Positions 14,025-14,503 of a DNA stretch of 14,503 nucleotides are shown here, in pieces. The translations under genes and the position numbers were made by a program. The notes beneath the pieces are model-generated. The model made no database searches. It worked only from the letters and a program-made list of their open reading frames with translations, and had not been told where the DNA came from. Position 1 is the stretch's first letter. The number at the start of each line of letters is the position of its first letter. This DNA is from Methylococcaceae bacterium. Its GTDB lineage: Bacteria > Pseudomonadota > Gammaproteobacteria > Methylococcales > Methylococcaceae. The stretch spans positions 1 through 14,503 of the forward strand of contig VEPB01000415.1 in the NCBI GenBank assembly GCA_012026715.1, written 5' to 3'.

Positions 14025-14503
14025 CCCTTGGTTGTTGTGGACAGAGCTTCCAACGCATCCCAGCGGGCGTAGGCCTTTTCCAATTCTTGTTGCAGCGCGG
14101 CGGCTTCGGCCAGTGCCAACTGCACCTTCTGGTTGTCTTGGCGGTAAAAGTCGGCGGAATTGATCGCGACATTCAACCCTGCCTGACGGGATTCCAGGGC
14201 TTCGATTCGGCCGGGGAGCGACTCCAGTTCCCTTTGTTCCTTGAAACTGAGCTTCTTGCGGGGCTCCGGTGCGCGCTCGGCCGTGGCCGCCTGCGGTTTG
14301 GGCTTCGGCGCTTCGGCGACGGCGGGCGCCGGGCGCTGGCGCAGCCAGTCGCTGTAGCCGCCCACGTACTCCTCGATGCAGCCGTCGGCCTCGAACACCA
14401 GGGTGCTGGTCACCACCTGGTCGAGGAATTCCCGGTCGTGGCTCACCAGGATCAGGGTGCCGTCGAACTCCGCTAGCAGTTCCTCCAGCAGTTCCAGGGT
14501 TTC
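14021..14503 (-). CDS. uup: ABC-F ATPase, Uup-like, C-terminal part (5' end outside window)
   Basis: These are the last 160 codons of a cytoplasmic ABC-F protein. These are soluble twin-ATPase proteins that act on ribosomes or, for Uup, also influence transposon excision and replication-intermediate stability. The visible part starts just after the second ATPase site D-loop (ETLELLEELLAEFDGTLILV), then has the H-switch SHDREFLD and the strand-turn region VFEADGCIEEYVGGYSDWL. A proline/alanine-rich linker with PKPKPQ follows, then a C-terminal coiled coil (KLSFKEQRELESLPGRIEALE and on to QQELEKAYARWDALEAL). The KLSFKEQRELE motif and the coiled-coil CTD are typical of Uup rather than EttA, which lacks that tail. 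Its TAA stop (14021-14023 on the plus strand) overlaps the TAG stop of the convergent kinase gene. Confidence 0.9.
   Translation of the reverse strand, partial: ETLELLEELLAEFDGTLILVSHDREFLDQVVTSTLVFEADGCIEEYVGGYSDWLRQRPAPAVAEAPKPKPQAATAERAPEPRKKLSFKEQRELESLPGRIEALESRQAGLNVAINSADFYRQDNQKVQLALAEAAALQQELEKAYARWDALEALSTTTKG

Noticed and set aside
1..14503. CRISPR arrays, tRNA or rRNA genes, transposase genes
   Set aside because: None was found: there are no regularly spaced repeats, no cloverleaf-like sequence was recognised, and no DDE, serine or tyrosine recombinase motifs appear in the translations.

Overview
The window is high-GC, densely coded DNA from a Gram-negative bacterium. A lipid A acyltransferase (lpxD), the Uup-type ABC-F protein and the overall gene repertoire point to a gammaproteobacterium. 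A Methylococcaceae-like methanotroph is my best guess, but that is an impression from gene content and composition, not a demonstrated placement.

Layout. (1) Positions 2-580 hold the 3' end of a phosphoglucomutase gene. It is followed by a 533-codon gene of unknown function (671-2272). (2) On the minus strand, a two-gene unit reads lpxD (3851-2784) then, after 4 nt, a MEKHLA-domain protein (2779-2288). It ends 15 nt from the convergent unknown gene. (3) Diverging from lpxD, on the plus strand, are a 67-residue heavy-metal-binding (HMA/CopZ-like) protein, malate dehydrogenase (mdh) and a CaCA-family Ca2+/H+ antiporter (cax). A consensus TATAAT box lies about 90 nt upstream of the first gene. 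(4) Positions 6366-7003 contain no intact gene, but they are not empty. They hold the last 23 codons and stop of a second, diverged cax gene, two adjacent 7-bp hairpins just before the break, and an imperfect 24-nt direct repeat flanking both. (5) A 1361-residue secreted RHS/YD-repeat protein occupies 11089-7004 on the minus strand, with a complete RHS core and a short glycine-zipper C-terminal tail. (6) Divergent from it is a two-component system: a NarL/FixJ-type response regulator (11357-12046) overlapping a histidine kinase with a periplasmic sensor domain and seven membrane helices (12012-14024). A 22-bp near-perfect palindrome sits between the rhs gene and this pair. (7) The 3' part of an ABC-F ATPase gene (uup) closes the window on the minus strand, its stop codon overlapping the kinase stop.

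How it fits together. The left half is mostly housekeeping: sugar phosphate interconversion, lipid A acylation, TCA cycle, metal and calcium handling. The right half (about 6.4-14.0 kb) looks accessory: a polymorphic-toxin-like RHS protein, a divergent sensor/regulator pair with a candidate operator between them, and at the cax/rhs boundary a scar recording a deletion or insertion. The most testable ideas are that the palindrome is an operator linking the two-component system to itself and/or to rhs, and that the cax fragment marks a past rearrangement at the edge of the rhs islet.
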